A stretch of DNA of 64,000 bases from Fidelibacterota bacterium (lineage in GTDB: Bacteria > Fidelibacterota > UBA8477 > JABMPR01). The notes under the pieces were generated by a model, which saw only the letters and a program-made list of their open reading frames with translations, made no database searches and was not told where the DNA came from. This document shows positions 50,046-59,746 of this stretch, in pieces. Where the stretch lies: NCBI GenBank assembly GCA_018650795.1, contig JABIFG010000095.1:30028-94027 (forward strand), given 5' to 3'. Each line of letters begins with the position of its first letter. Position 1 is the stretch's first letter. The translations under genes were made by a program, and so were the position numbers.

Positions 50046-50657
50046 TTATTTCTTCTCCAGGCCTTCAATAGTGTCGATAAGGTCGAGGGAAGATTCTTCC
50101 ATTTTGATGATCAATTTATCAATCATGAATGTGAAAACATTCTGAGCAAACTGAATGATCATAGCTACAACCAAACCAAAGAGGGTTGTCAACAATGCCA
50201 TGGAGATACCAACAGCTACGAGAGCTGGCTGAATATCATTTGCAGCTGCAATTGAGTCAAAAGCCTGAACCATACCGAAAACCGTTCCGGTAAATCCAAG
50301 CATAGGTGCTAGTGATACAACCGTAGACAACCAGATCATGTTATTCTCAAGGAATGACATCTCGATTGACCCAGCACTTTCAATAGCTTTCTCGACAGCA
50401 AGGGTACCACGATCGGCCCTGGAAAGACCAGCAAGATAAATCAGAGGTACTGAACCTGGAGTTGATCGACAAACTTCCATAGCTGCCTCAACACCCTGTT
50501 CTTTTAATGTAACATCAATTTGTTTCAAGAAAGTCTTTGTCTGCATCGTTGTTTTCATCAAGCTGATACCGCGCTCAACAACAAAAATGAGTCCAAAAAC
50601 AAAAACCATGAGAATTGGCCACATAAAGGGCCCACCGTTATAAAACCACGCAACCAT
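50046..50657 (-). CDS. exbB: ExbB/TolQ/MotA-family proton channel protein
   Basis: A 203-residue protein of the ExbB/TolQ/MotA family, which forms a pentameric pore around the ExbD helices. Three transmembrane helices are visible: about residues 12-30 (WPILMVFVFGLIFVVERGI), about 108-130 (STVVSLAPMLGFTGTVFGMV), and about 148-175 (VGISMALLTTLFGLVVAMII). The family's conserved small-residue stretch LGFTGTVFGMVQAF is intact. It is the first gene of the TonB energising operon and is about 130 bp from the S41 protease gene. Confidence 0.92.
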   Translation of the reverse strand: MVAWFYNGGPFMWPILMVFVFGLIFVVERGISLMKTTMQTKTFLKQIDVTLKEQGVEAAMEVCRSTPGSVPLIYLAGLSRADRGTLAVEKAIESAGSIEMSFLENNMIWLSTVVSLAPMLGFTGTVFGMVQAFDSIAAANDIQPALVAVGISMALLTTLFGLVVAMIIQFAQNVFTFMIDKLIIKMEESSLDLIDTIEGLEKK

Positions 50658-50788
50658 CCGGTATTACCTCCTAATCCTGTATAATTTTCAACTTGATTTG
50701 ACCAAGCGCATAATCATAGTTTGATACGTATCTAAAGTCAATCAAATTTCCACTCAGTCCTAGAGTTTCTAGACAATCTGAGCTCTCT

Positions 50789-52384
50789 TTATAAATAATC
50801 TGCAGCCTCTGCAATTTCACGAGCTTCTTTAAAGTGCTGACGTGCTTCCTGGATCTGATTATCCATTTCTGTCCTCACTTGATATTGCTCGTTACGTCCC
50901 CAGAGTTTTGCTGCAAGTTCACTCTTAATATAATAGCGTATTGTTTCATCATCCTCGCGGATTTTTTCCTCATCAAGCTCGAGTTCTTCAATGGCAAGGA
51001 TCTTCTCATAAACTTCATTCATGAGCGACTCTTCCACTGTATAACTCTTAAAAAATTTGTCCCAATCTTTACCTAACTCAGGGTGGGCAGCCGCATAGTC
51101 AGATGCGATCTTGAAGAAAAACCGAATGTCATGGCGTCTGACCTTGGCCAGGTCGCGGGAAATTGTGGTTGGATCCTTTAGAGAGATGTCGGGTGTGATA
51201 CCACCTCCACCAAATACCGTGCGACCCGTTTTTGTTTGAAAGGTTGGTTTATCTTTATGATCGGTCGTGTCTTTCCCATAATCTTTATCATAGAGCTCTG
51301 CGTAGTAATCCTGGGACTCACCATTTTCATATTCACGCTGAATCAAGCGACCGCTGGGAGTGTAGTAACGCGCAACGGTGACACGTACGGCTGAGCCATC
51401 TCGGAGAGGATATTGACGCTGGACCAGACCTTTACCAAAACTGGTCTCCCCTACCACCATTCCACGATCCAGGTCCTGCAAGGCGCCTGCCAGAATCTCA
51501 CTGGCAGATGCTGAACCGCGATTAATTATAGCAATAATGGGCTGTTTATAAAATGTTGGCTTATGTTTGGAATACATTTCTTCATTAGCGTTTTTCAGAC
51601 GGCCTTTAGTGGAAAGAATTTTCTCACCGCCAGGCAGGATGTGGTCAACTATCTTGATAACCTCATCCATATAGCCACCACTATTGTTTCTTAAATCAAT
51701 AATCAGACGTTCCATGCCCTGATCTTGTAATTCTGTGATTGCTGTGATTACTTCATTTGAAGTCGTTGACGAGAAGCGATTTAATAATATATAGCCTGTG
51801 CCATCATCCATGACGAATTTTGCCAGAACACTATAGATGGGAATCTTGTCGCGGTAGATGGTAACTGGAATGAGTTCAGTCTCACCCAGACGAGCAATTT
51901 CAAGATCAACTTTTGAGCCTTTTGGACCTCGCAACTTTTCGAAAACACCATCCCTGGTAATTTTATAGGCCGAGGCTGCATCAATTTTGACAATTTGATC
52001 TCCGGGATGAAGCAATCCATCTGAAGGAGATCCAACGATGGGCGTAATAACCGTGATATAGTCATCGATAATATCAAACTCGATACCGATTCCCTCAAAG
52101 TTGCCTCGAAAACTTTCGTTAATCTGATCCATACGATCAGCACCGATATAAGTTGAATGAGGGTCAAGTGCTTCCATGAGACCATTTTGGGCACCAATCA
52201 TGGTTTTGTCCCAGTCAACATCTTCAACATAATTGGTGTTGATAATTTTAACCATGTCCTGGAAGTCTCGCCATTTATCGTAAAAATCGCTACCCTGGGC
52301 AAACAATGCCTGTCCTGAGGGGCTTAGCGCAAACACGCCAAGCAGCACGAGAGAGACAACGGTAATGTGTTTTAAAATCTTCAT
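50789..52384 (-). CDS. ctpA: S41 (C-terminal processing) peptidase with PDZ domain
   Basis: A 531-residue exported serine protease of the CtpA/Prc family. A signal sequence (ends QALFAQ, about residue 30) is followed by a PDZ domain (about 95-180, GIGIEFDIIDDYITVI) and the S41 catalytic core with the nucleophile serine in NRGSASASEILAGAL (about 290-304) and the lysine in GETSFGKGLVQ (about 317-327). It cleaves proteins at a C-terminal or internal site in the envelope. A helical C-terminal tail (about 430-531) is longer than in plain CtpA. Encoded before exbB in the same direction. Confidence 0.9.
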   Translation of the reverse strand: MKILKHITVVSLVLLGVFALSPSGQALFAQGSDFYDKWRDFQDMVKIINTNYVEDVDWDKTMIGAQNGLMEALDPHSTYIGADRMDQINESFRGNFEGIGIEFDIIDDYITVITPIVGSPSDGLLHPGDQIVKIDAASAYKITRDGVFEKLRGPKGSKVDLEIARLGETELIPVTIYRDKIPIYSVLAKFVMDDGTGYILLNRFSSTTSNEVITAITELQDQGMERLIIDLRNNSGGYMDEVIKIVDHILPGGEKILSTKGRLKNANEEMYSKHKPTFYKQPIIAIINRGSASASEILAGALQDLDRGMVVGETSFGKGLVQRQYPLRDGSAVRVTVARYYTPSGRLIQREYENGESQDYYAELYDKDYGKDTTDHKDKPTFQTKTGRTVFGGGGITPDISLKDPTTISRDLAKVRRHDIRFFFKIASDYAAAHPELGKDWDKFFKSYTVEESLMNEVYEKILAIEELELDEEKIREDDETIRYYIKSELAAKLWGRNEQYQVRTEMDNQIQEARQHFKEAREIAEAADYL

Positions 52385-52574
52385 AACTTTATGCTAATCC
52401 TTGTTTCCTTCCAAGGTTCCTGTTTTTAATCACGGCGTATAAAATAACGGCGACATTGAATTGATGAAAGCACCCATTTGTGCCTTATGCTATAATAATA
52501 CACAATTCAATAACGTTTTGGAGGATCGAATCTATGACGAACGCGCTGAGGGGCTAAGCGTTCCCATAGGTCGC

Positions 52575-53315
52575 TTAAAGGATAACGTAGAGCTGGAAGC
52601 GGAAGAAGAGTGCCCTTAAAGCCACTTCTTTTGAATCCGGAATCGTTTTATTGTGGTAGAGTTTCCAACTACCGGCAGTAGCAACCTGTTCATTCCAGCC
52701 CGCAATGGTTTTAAATCCCATGGACCGTGCAATATCAAAACGCATTCCCAGATAGGGTTGGATAACGGGCGTCCAGGCTGACAATTCAAATGCTTTTCTC
52801 GGGGCACTGCCCGCAATAATTTCATCCCAACTTTCGTTTCCAGGTGATGAGCTGGCAACTAGCGAAGCCTGGCCAAGCCCGAACAAAGTACCACCCAACA
52901 ATTTGAGGCGTGACCGGGAGTGGGTATTGAACTCAGCTGTGATACCGACACTACTTAACACAAAATTTACAGTATAGTCAACATCTGCAGCATCCTGAGC
53001 AGAGGCAATGTATTCACCTTGCCCGGCATACATACCGATGGTCCAGTGAGGAGTAACTTCACCAAAGCCTTCAAACCCAGTTACGACCATCCCATTACTA
53101 TTGATACCCGTTACCTCAGCAGCATCTGATATATCAAAGTCAGCAGTAAAATTACTCAACAGATCAAATGCGGTCTGATCCAACTCTAACGAAATCATAT
53201 ATGAAAAGGCTGGGCCAATGGCTCCATGTAGAACCGTTTGACCTTCGGCAAATTGCGCCTGAGCTGGACCCGTAACCAAGACAGTAGACAAGAAGATGCT
53301 TAACCATGGTTTCAT
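52575..53315 (-). CDS. Putative outer-membrane-associated protein
   Basis: A 246-residue exported protein. ATG at 53315 is preferred over a TTG 6 nt earlier because the GGGAGG is 10 nt before it, a better distance. The signal peptide ends in PAQAQ (about residue 21). The rest has alternating polar and hydrophobic strand patterns, several GFEGFGEVTP- and GMYAGQGEY-like turns, and ends ALFFRFQLYVIL, all compatible with a small outer-membrane barrel. I see no named family. It has its own unit with a small hairpin TAAGCG/CGCTTA overlapping its stop. Confidence 0.55.
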   Translation of the reverse strand: MKPWLSIFLSTVLVTGPAQAQFAEGQTVLHGAIGPAFSYMISLELDQTAFDLLSNFTADFDISDAAEVTGINSNGMVVTGFEGFGEVTPHWTIGMYAGQGEYIASAQDAADVDYTVNFVLSSVGITAEFNTHSRSRLKLLGGTLFGLGQASLVASSSPGNESWDEIIAGSAPRKAFELSAWTPVIQPYLGMRFDIARSMGFKTIAGWNEQVATAGSWKLYHNKTIPDSKEVALRALFFRFQLYVIL

Positions 53316-53589
53316 TCTCAAAATTCCTCCCTGACGCTATCAGTCGATTGCAATTTGTTTACTATTTCTATAACACATATAAACAGTCACCCGACAAATT
53401 GTCATTCATTTCAACTTAAAACAAGTAGTTGACGCAATATACAATCTCTCATTTTTTTACACAAGTCTTTTAAGAATTTACTTTAAGTGTCAGGCTAAAT
53501 TTATATTGCATACAGTAGCTTAGCCCCATAAATTGATTAAAAGTTTGGAGTAGGATTCAAAAGTTTTAATCGTAAAGAAATGGGTTCCC

Positions 53590-56500
53590 ATGATGAGCAA
53601 ACATTTTTTTAGCCGTGTAGCAGTACGTCATATCTGGTTAGTTCCCCTCCTTGTCATTCTGATGGCAAGCAGTCTTTGGAGTGCCGATGGTCTACGTGAT
53701 ATCAGCCATTTAAAGAATCTGGGCGATCTGGACCATAATGGCAACAATGATTTTGGAGCCATTCGAAACACCGGGGCTAATGGTTCAGAACTAATCGCAT
53801 TTGAAATGACCCCTGATGGAAGTTTTGAAATTACCTGGCGTTTTGCATTACCTGAAAACCTGGTAGGTGAATGGGCCGATTACACGCTGACTGACCTGAA
53901 TTTGAATGGTCGACCCGAAATCGTAGCCATCACCAAACTGATTTCTGCCACGGCAGGCAACAGTGCTCCCTGGGTCTATGGCTTTGAATGGTCAGGCAAA
54001 GATTTTGACTACGTTCCAACCTTTCAATGGGGTTGGACACCTGATAATGGGCTCTATGCACGTCCAACACAGATTCAAGCGGGAGATATTGATAATGACG
54101 GACTTACCGAGCTTATCTTTTCACTGAGTGCTCCGCAGGCAAACCTTTTAATCGTTGAATTTAAAGGAGATCTTGGTTCTTCGAATATCCAGATTGAATA
54201 CGCTGGTCTTCCTAAAGAGATGACCCAAGTACCTGCCTCTATCCTGATCGCCATCAATGATGTGGATCAGGATCAAACAGATGATATTGTCCTCTTCCAA
54301 AAACGTGGCGGCAAACTTAGTGCTGCAGCCATCTCCTCTTCAAGTGAGGACCGTTACGCCACCAAGGACCTTACAGACGTCAAGCTCGAAGCTGGTGCTG
54401 GTGAAATAGTGATTGCCAGGGGTATTGCTACTGCTGACCTGAACGCTTCAGGGGTTGAAAATATTTACCTCGGTAGCTCAAAGGGAAATATATACAAATA
54501 TGGCTCTGCCAATAACAGCAAAGTCTGGAAATCTTTTTCTGACCCCGTCAATCAACTCTTGTTTACTGAACTGGATGGTGATGGATTAGCTGAATGTCTG
54601 GTTCGTACCGGTGATCAAGTACGCTATCTAGAACAAACCAGCCAGGTTGGAGACTTTGAGAACTTCGTGCCCCTGTTTGACGAAGAAGTCTATGCTTCTA
54701 ATGCCCTGCCTTTCCATGATGGTCTCCTGCTGGAGAAATCTGGACCTTACCAATTCATGGCCATTGCTCCAGATGAACAGGATATTGTGGAAGCCACCAA
54801 CGAACCCGAAGCAGTGATCGAAGCCATGTCTGCCCTGGAAACGCCTACTTCTCCGATCCCGGATCAACTTATAGCCGAGCCTGTTGAAGAAGCTCCTGCC
54901 CCACCAGAAATTCGCAGAAAACCTAAGTCACCTGATGTGGTTCTCCACGCCAATGAGAGCTTTATCCATACGATTCCACGCCAGGATGAAATTGACCCGG
55001 GACAAGCTTATGTCAAATTTAAAACCTACCCTGAAGGAATGCGACTGGGGAAAGATTTCATACTGAGGTGGAACCCCGGCGAAGACCAATTAGGATATCA
55101 CCAGATTGCTTATTCATTCGGACAGCAGCTGGACACAACATTTACCCTGTATGTCAACCATATCCCGGAAATTTTCTCAACGCCACCCCCTCTGGCTCAA
55201 ACTGGTCAACAATATCTTTACCAGGTACAGTTGGAAGATTTGAATGAAGAACAGTATTTTGAGTTTGAATTGATCTCCGCTCCAGCTGGTATGCAGGTTG
55301 ATGAGGAAGGTCTCGTACGCTGGCTCCCCAGTGATACGCAACTCGATTCACAATATGTCACCCTGAGTGTCAATGATGGTTTTGAGAGAGTTCTGCAAAA
55401 ATTCACCCTGTATGTCAATATTTTGCCGCTTGTTATTGAAAAACCAGGACCCGTAGCCTTTATCAATGAGCCCTATGTGGGACAGGTCAGCATTCAGGAT
55501 AAAAACAGTTACAATAGCGCACGTCTCATCCCATTGCGCACACCCAGAAGTCTGATTCTAGAGTCCTCTGGAAGAATCACATGGGTACCGGAAACTCAGC
55601 AAACTGGTTTCCATGATATTCTTTTCGAACTGACGGATGACATGTCCACTATGTTGGATTCGTTCACCATTTTTGTCAACACACCGCCTGTGATTATATC
55701 CAAATATGAAGAGCATGTACCGGTTGGCAAACCCTGGAATTACAAGGTCGAGGTCAATGACCCCAACAACAACCAGGACATCAGTTTTCTACTCTCAGAA
55801 AGCAGCATACCCAATTTAACCATCAGTCGTCGCGGTCATATCACTTGGACACCTACTGAAGCGGAGTTGGGCAAACAGACCTTTACGATCTCCGTATCCG
55901 ATGGTCTCAGAGATGATCTGCAAAAGGTGACTGTCTATGTGAATGGCGCACCTGTACTGGGCAGTGTTGCTGATACCCTGGCCACTGTGGGCAGACCCTA
56001 CGCTACTTTGTTACCGGTTACAGATCTGAATAAGGATCAGAAATTAAGCTATGCCTTTCTAACTGCTCCCAAGGGAATGAAAATTTCTCCGGCTGGTCAG
56101 ATTAACTGGACCCCGACCAAAACACAAAAAGGTTGGAATGAAATTTTTGTGAAAGTCTCAGATAAATATAGCTCAGATACTTACAAATTTGCTGTCTACG
56201 CCAATGCGCCACCTGTCATAGTATCCAAAGCTGATACCATGGCAATTGCCGGTCAAGAATATGTTTATGAGATCAAAGCCCTGGACTTGAATACAGACCA
56301 GCAATTAATTTACAAGGTCTTTGATGCGCCACACGGTGTTCATCTAGTTGATGGCTCCAGCATTAAGTGGACACCTGAAATCGATCAGATTAATCAAGCT
56401 CAATTCAAGGTTAGTGTGACAGACGGATTTATCACCAATGTACAGAACGTCCAGCTCTTTGTAAATGCGCTACCTGAAGTGACTTCGACACCTTCTCCCG

Positions 56501-56823
56501 TAGTTCTCATGGATCGCGAGTATCGCTATCAAATCTCTTCCCGCGACCTCAATGAAGATGGCATCAGCTACACCAAGATACTTTTGCCCAATGGCGCAGA
56601 AATGAGTGAAGAAGAAGGTCTCATTACCTGGGTACCGGATGGTTCCAATGATGGTGCCAACAAATTCATCATCGAAGTGACTGATTCCCGTGGGTCTTCA
56701 AGCTATCATGAATTTGAAGTCAATGTATTTCAAGATCCCAAAGCACCTATCCGACAGATGGGCGCATTCTTGATAACATTAGCCGGAATTGGTGCCATGT
56801 TTATTATGAAATTCCTGTACTGA
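53590..56823 (+). CDS. Large exported protein with FG-GAP-like head, seven Ig-like repeats and C-terminal membrane anchor
   Basis: A 1077-residue protein. The signal peptide ends SSLWSA (about residue 32). Residues about 35-400 contain FG-GAP/VCBS-like segments with aspartate-rich loops (DLDHNGNNDFG, DIDNDGLTE, DVDQDQTDD, ELDGDGLAE) that usually bind calcium and fold as a beta-propeller. A proline- and glutamate-rich linker (about 400-450) leads to seven repeats of about 90 residues of a putative Ig fold, each ending in a motif like ITWTP or IRWVP. A transmembrane helix (about residues 1058-1076) ends the protein. Function unknown; likely a cell-surface binding protein. It sits between the TonB region and a subtilase, in its own unit. 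Confidence 0.75.
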   Translation: MMSKHFFSRVAVRHIWLVPLLVILMASSLWSADGLRDISHLKNLGDLDHNGNNDFGAIRNTGANGSELIAFEMTPDGSFEITWRFALPENLVGEWADYTLTDLNLNGRPEIVAITKLISATAGNSAPWVYGFEWSGKDFDYVPTFQWGWTPDNGLYARPTQIQAGDIDNDGLTELIFSLSAPQANLLIVEFKGDLGSSNIQIEYAGLPKEMTQVPASILIAINDVDQDQTDDIVLFQKRGGKLSAAAISSSSEDRYATKDLTDVKLEAGAGEIVIARGIATADLNASGVENIYLGSSKGNIYKYGSANNSKVWKSFSDPVNQLLFTELDGDGLAECLVRTGDQVRYLEQTSQVGDFENFVPLFDEEVYASNALPFHDGLLLEKSGPYQFMAIAPDEQDIVEATNEPEAVIEAMSALETPTSPIPDQLIAEPVEEAPAPPEIRRKPKSPDVVLHANESFIHTIPRQDEIDPGQAYVKFKTYPEGMRLGKDFILRWNPGEDQLGYHQIAYSFGQQLDTTFTLYVNHIPEIFSTPPPLAQTGQQYLYQVQLEDLNEEQYFEFELISAPAGMQVDEEGLVRWLPSDTQLDSQYVTLSVNDGFERVLQKFTLYVNILPLVIEKPGPVAFINEPYVGQVSIQDKNSYNSARLIPLRTPRSLILESSGRITWVPETQQTGFHDILFELTDDMSTMLDSFTIFVNTPPVIISKYEEHVPVGKPWNYKVEVNDPNNNQDISFLLSESSIPNLTISRRGHITWTPTEAELGKQTFTISVSDGLRDDLQKVTVYVNGAPVLGSVADTLATVGRPYATLLPVTDLNKDQKLSYAFLTAPKGMKISPAGQINWTPTKTQKGWNEIFVKVSDKYSSDTYKFAVYANAPPVIVSKADTMAIAGQEYVYEIKALDLNTDQQLIYKVFDAPHGVHLVDGSSIKWTPEIDQINQAQFKVSVTDGFITNVQNVQLFVNALPEVTSTPSPVVLMDREYRYQISSRDLNEDGISYTKILLPNGAEMSEEEGLITWVPDGSNDGANKFIIEVTDSRGSSSYHEFEVNVFQDPKAPIRQMGAFLITLAGIGAMFIMKFLY

Positions 56824-56842
56824 TCCTACATCCAAACAGGAT

Positions 56843-56874
56843 AAAAAACCCACCGATATCAGGTGGGTTTTTTT
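56843..56874 (+). terminator. Intrinsic terminator after the Ig-repeat gene
   Basis: AAAAAACCCACC and GGTGGGTTTTTT form a 12-bp stem with a 7-nt loop and a run of T residues. It ends the plus-strand gene and may also stop the minus-strand subtilase transcript. Confidence 0.85.
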
Positions 56875-56903
56875 ATACCTTAAATCTTAAATTGTTTATG
56901 TGC

Positions 56904-58493
56904 TTACTGAAGTATTGTATTGATGAGACGCACCAAATCCTGAACGGTCACCTGCGTGTCATAATTCAGATCTGCTACGGCGACGAGTTCTGGAGTAGAT
57001 GGAATATTGCCCAAAATCAAATTGACGAGAATCACCAAATCCTGAATATCGACGATAAAGTCTTGATTCAAATCACCAGAACCTGCTGGCCAGATTGAAG
57101 CTGCCAGAACTGCATGGTGGAGGTTTAATCTGCCCCCTGTTACGGTGACACCATCTAATGATGCGAGAGGATCGACAGAAGACAACAGTAATGATTTGAA
57201 AGCCCGGGATGCTGATGCTGGACTGTCTTCGTAATATTGTGCAAGCTCTGAACTGGCGGCAGCGTGCATGAGTGCGACTGCTCCAGTTACATGTGGCGCT
57301 GACATGGATGTACCATACTTGGTTGATGTGCCCTGATTATAATTTGTCGAGAGTACTCCATATCCAGGTGCAGCCAAATCAATGGATATCTCACCATATC
57401 CAGCACTATTGGCTTTTACATCATCCCGATTGGTATTAGTCACGGTAATCAAGTAAGGACTGGAACAACTCGTGGGTAAATCTCCAGATACATCAACATT
57501 GACGCTCACGTTAGCTGTCGCGGCAATACTAAGGATACCTGCTTCCCCCATGCTATTATACATATCGTTCCAAACAGGGTAGTTCATGGAATCGCAAAAA
57601 ACATAATTCTCACCAAAACTGGAATTAGCAGTCACCACAAAAGCACCTTCCAATCCACCTGAATTCAACCAGGCCAACTTTTGTTCCAGGACATAACTGT
57701 AGGCTTCCATGGCAATATCAGTGGTAGTGCTGGCCCCCGCCACAATCATGAGTTGAATATCCCAATTGACTCCAGCTACTTGATTGGCATTGTTGGAGTG
57801 TGCTCCCACCGTGCCGGCAACGTGGGTACCATGGCTGGCATCAAGGTTTGTTTGCGGAATATCCCCATTGTGACCATAGGCATTCCAACCCAGTGAATCA
57901 TCAACCCAGCCATTCCCATCATCATCAATTAGATTGCCCAATGTATCCAATGGATTCGACCACAGGTTGGCCTGGAGATCAATATGATCAAGATCGCAAC
58001 CGCCATCGACAATGGCTGCGACTATTTTTCTACCAAAAACCGTTTCTCCTCCCGTACTGATCTCCCAGGCTTCAGGAGCGTCGATATCGGCATCTTCGGT
58101 TCCAGAAGGGTTACCGTTTACATCAAATCCAGTATTATGAAAATTCCACTGTCGTAGATATAGTGGATCATCCGGCGTATTTCGTAGACTTAAATAGTGA
58201 TTATTCTGAGCATATTTAATTTCAGGAATATTCTCAATACGTCGACGCGCTTTGGAGAGTTGGTTTTTATCAAGGTCAACCCGTAGCAACCAAAGATTCA
58301 GGGGTCGACTCACTTGTCGCACGATTTCCAGATTATCATCCATGAGAATAATTTCAATATCTGCCTGCATAATGCCCTCATCAAAACGCACGAGAAGATC
58401 ATTTTCTACAAAACGAGCGGCTCCACCGTAGACCAGGTTTACGAGAAGAACTGAGAATAATATCGTTTTTTGCAAATAAGTCATATCTAACAT
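56904..58493 (-). CDS. Secreted subtilase (S8) with dockerin-type repeats
   Basis: A 529-residue exported subtilisin-like protease. A signal peptide (to about residue 24) and an inhibitor-like prosegment (about 25-105) precede the S8 domain with Asp in AAIVDGGCDLDHID (about 165), His in DASHGTHVAGTVGAHS (about 225) and the catalytic Ser in YGTSMSAPHVTGAVALM (about 393). Two dockerin type I repeats close the protein: SGDLNQDFIVDIQDLVILVN and VADLNYDTQVTVQDLVRL. Dockerins bind cohesins in cellulosomes but occur widely in this lineage. An in-frame ATG 9 nt in is an alternative start. Confidence 0.9.
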   Translation of the reverse strand: MLDMTYLQKTILFSVLLVNLVYGGAARFVENDLLVRFDEGIMQADIEIILMDDNLEIVRQVSRPLNLWLLRVDLDKNQLSKARRRIENIPEIKYAQNNHYLSLRNTPDDPLYLRQWNFHNTGFDVNGNPSGTEDADIDAPEAWEISTGGETVFGRKIVAAIVDGGCDLDHIDLQANLWSNPLDTLGNLIDDDGNGWVDDSLGWNAYGHNGDIPQTNLDASHGTHVAGTVGAHSNNANQVAGVNWDIQLMIVAGASTTTDIAMEAYSYVLEQKLAWLNSGGLEGAFVVTANSSFGENYVFCDSMNYPVWNDMYNSMGEAGILSIAATANVSVNVDVSGDLPTSCSSPYLITVTNTNRDDVKANSAGYGEISIDLAAPGYGVLSTNYNQGTSTKYGTSMSAPHVTGAVALMHAAASSELAQYYEDSPASASRAFKSLLLSSVDPLASLDGVTVTGGRLNLHHAVLAASIWPAGSGDLNQDFIVDIQDLVILVNLILGNIPSTPELVAVADLNYDTQVTVQDLVRLINTILQ

Positions 58494-58714
58494 ATCGTCT
58501 CTAAACTTACCCCCTACTTTCTCTAGGTGAGTGACACATCACACACTCGGAATTCGCTTAGATGAGTAGTATAATCATGATTCTGTGAAAAATAGGGTCT
58601 TTTTTTGGGGAAGTTATTTGTGACTGATAAAGCTTAGAAAAATCTTGATATATAACCAAATAGAGTAGGAATGAGTTTTAAAACCGTAATGTGTAGCAAA
58701 GTCTGCAAAAAATT

Positions 58715-59632
58715 TTAGAGGTGATACGCTATTGATATCTGGCTAACCCAACCAGTAGCACCAAAACTCTGAGTAGCAGACTCTATGAGCATCCCCTGCC
58801 AGTCAATGGCAAAACCTCCAGAGGCTCCGGCGATAAAATCTGATTCGGTTACACCGGTTTGGAGATCAAATCGATTGGAGTTCACACCAAGCCGAACTCT
58901 AAAATTCGGATGAATCATAATTTCACCGCCCAGCGCAAACCTGATTTGTTCATTGAATCCATAAATTCCCTCCAGGTTGAGTCTCAGAGGTAAATGTGAG
59001 AGGATCTTCGAGCTGCCAATATGCAATTGAGTGGGAAACGTTTCGTCGCTCTCACCCAGTGCAATAGAGGCCAGGTATACACCCACTGTTAGTGAGTCCT
59101 GTAGATTGTGGTAAACACCACCAAGATCATAATAAAAGTCACCTGATGTGCTTCCATCTGCGACCCTGGTAGAGCGCCCAACCCGTCCTCCCATTCTTAT
59201 TCCTTCAGAAAACTTGAAAGCATAGCCCAGAGCTGCAGCCAACTCGTGATACCCAAAAGTTCCCTGATTCGTCCCGACTATATCTGTTCTATTAAACAGT
59301 CCGTAGTCAAAATAGATCAGCTCCCCGCTGATGCGATGTCGTTCCAGGGGCAATACTCCACCTGCTGCAAACCCTTGAATCCCTACAAGATGATTCACAA
59401 AACCCGCCTGTCCCTGTAAACCCTGGACAAAACTGGCACTGGCTGGATTACCCTGAAGATCAATATTGCCTGAGGCGTCTACGGCTCGACTCCCACCCAT
59501 GGCAGCTGAGCGGCTGCTGAAGGGATAGGTTAATAATTGGTGAGAAGGTGTTTCTGCCATCGCACCACCAGCAAGCAGCATTAGACTAAGTATAAATCTG
59601 ATATTTATTAAGTTCATGACCTTGTAATACAT
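58715..59632 (-). CDS. PorQ-like type IX secretion/outer-membrane protein
   Basis: A 305-residue exported outer-membrane-like protein (signal ends GGAMAE, about residue 28). The family phrase SSRSAAMGGSRAVDASGN (about 39-56), with NPAS following, is typical of PorV/PorQ proteins, and the rest has the strand patterns of a barrel, ending ISIAYHL. PorQ is an outer-membrane part of the type IX secretion system that displays sorting-domain proteins; several such substrates are in this window, so the role fits. An ATG 15 nt in would remove five residues; neither start has a good ribosome site. Confidence 0.78.
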   Translation of the reverse strand: MYYKVMNLINIRFILSLMLLAGGAMAETPSHQLLTYPFSSRSAAMGGSRAVDASGNIDLQGNPASASFVQGLQGQAGFVNHLVGIQGFAAGGVLPLERHRISGELIYFDYGLFNRTDIVGTNQGTFGYHELAAALGYAFKFSEGIRMGGRVGRSTRVADGSTSGDFYYDLGGVYHNLQDSLTVGVYLASIALGESDETFPTQLHIGSSKILSHLPLRLNLEGIYGFNEQIRFALGGEIMIHPNFRVRLGVNSNRFDLQTGVTESDFIAGASGGFAIDWQGMLIESATQSFGATGWVSQISIAYHL

Positions 59633-59697
59633 GCCTTAAAATGATTTTTGTTTCCAGATAAAACACAACTTTTTTCAGGATTGGATGGTAAAAAGAA

Positions 59698-59721
59698 AAG
59701 CCCCAACCAAAGTTGGGGCTT
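59698..59721 (-). terminator. Intrinsic terminator after the T9SS substrate gene
   Basis: AAGCCCCAAC and GTTGGGGCTT form a 10-bp stem with a 4-nt loop; on the minus strand it is followed by TTTTCTTTTT. It lies 26 bp past the stop of the gene at 59747. Confidence 0.85.
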
Positions 59722-59746
59722 ACAATGTTGCCAAGTACCTTCGATT

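Noticed and set aside
52534..52557. Tiny plus-strand frame (ATG ACG AAC GCG CTG ...) after a GGAGG-like sequence
   Set aside because: Seven codons with no downstream gene in phase to control as a leader peptide; probably chance.
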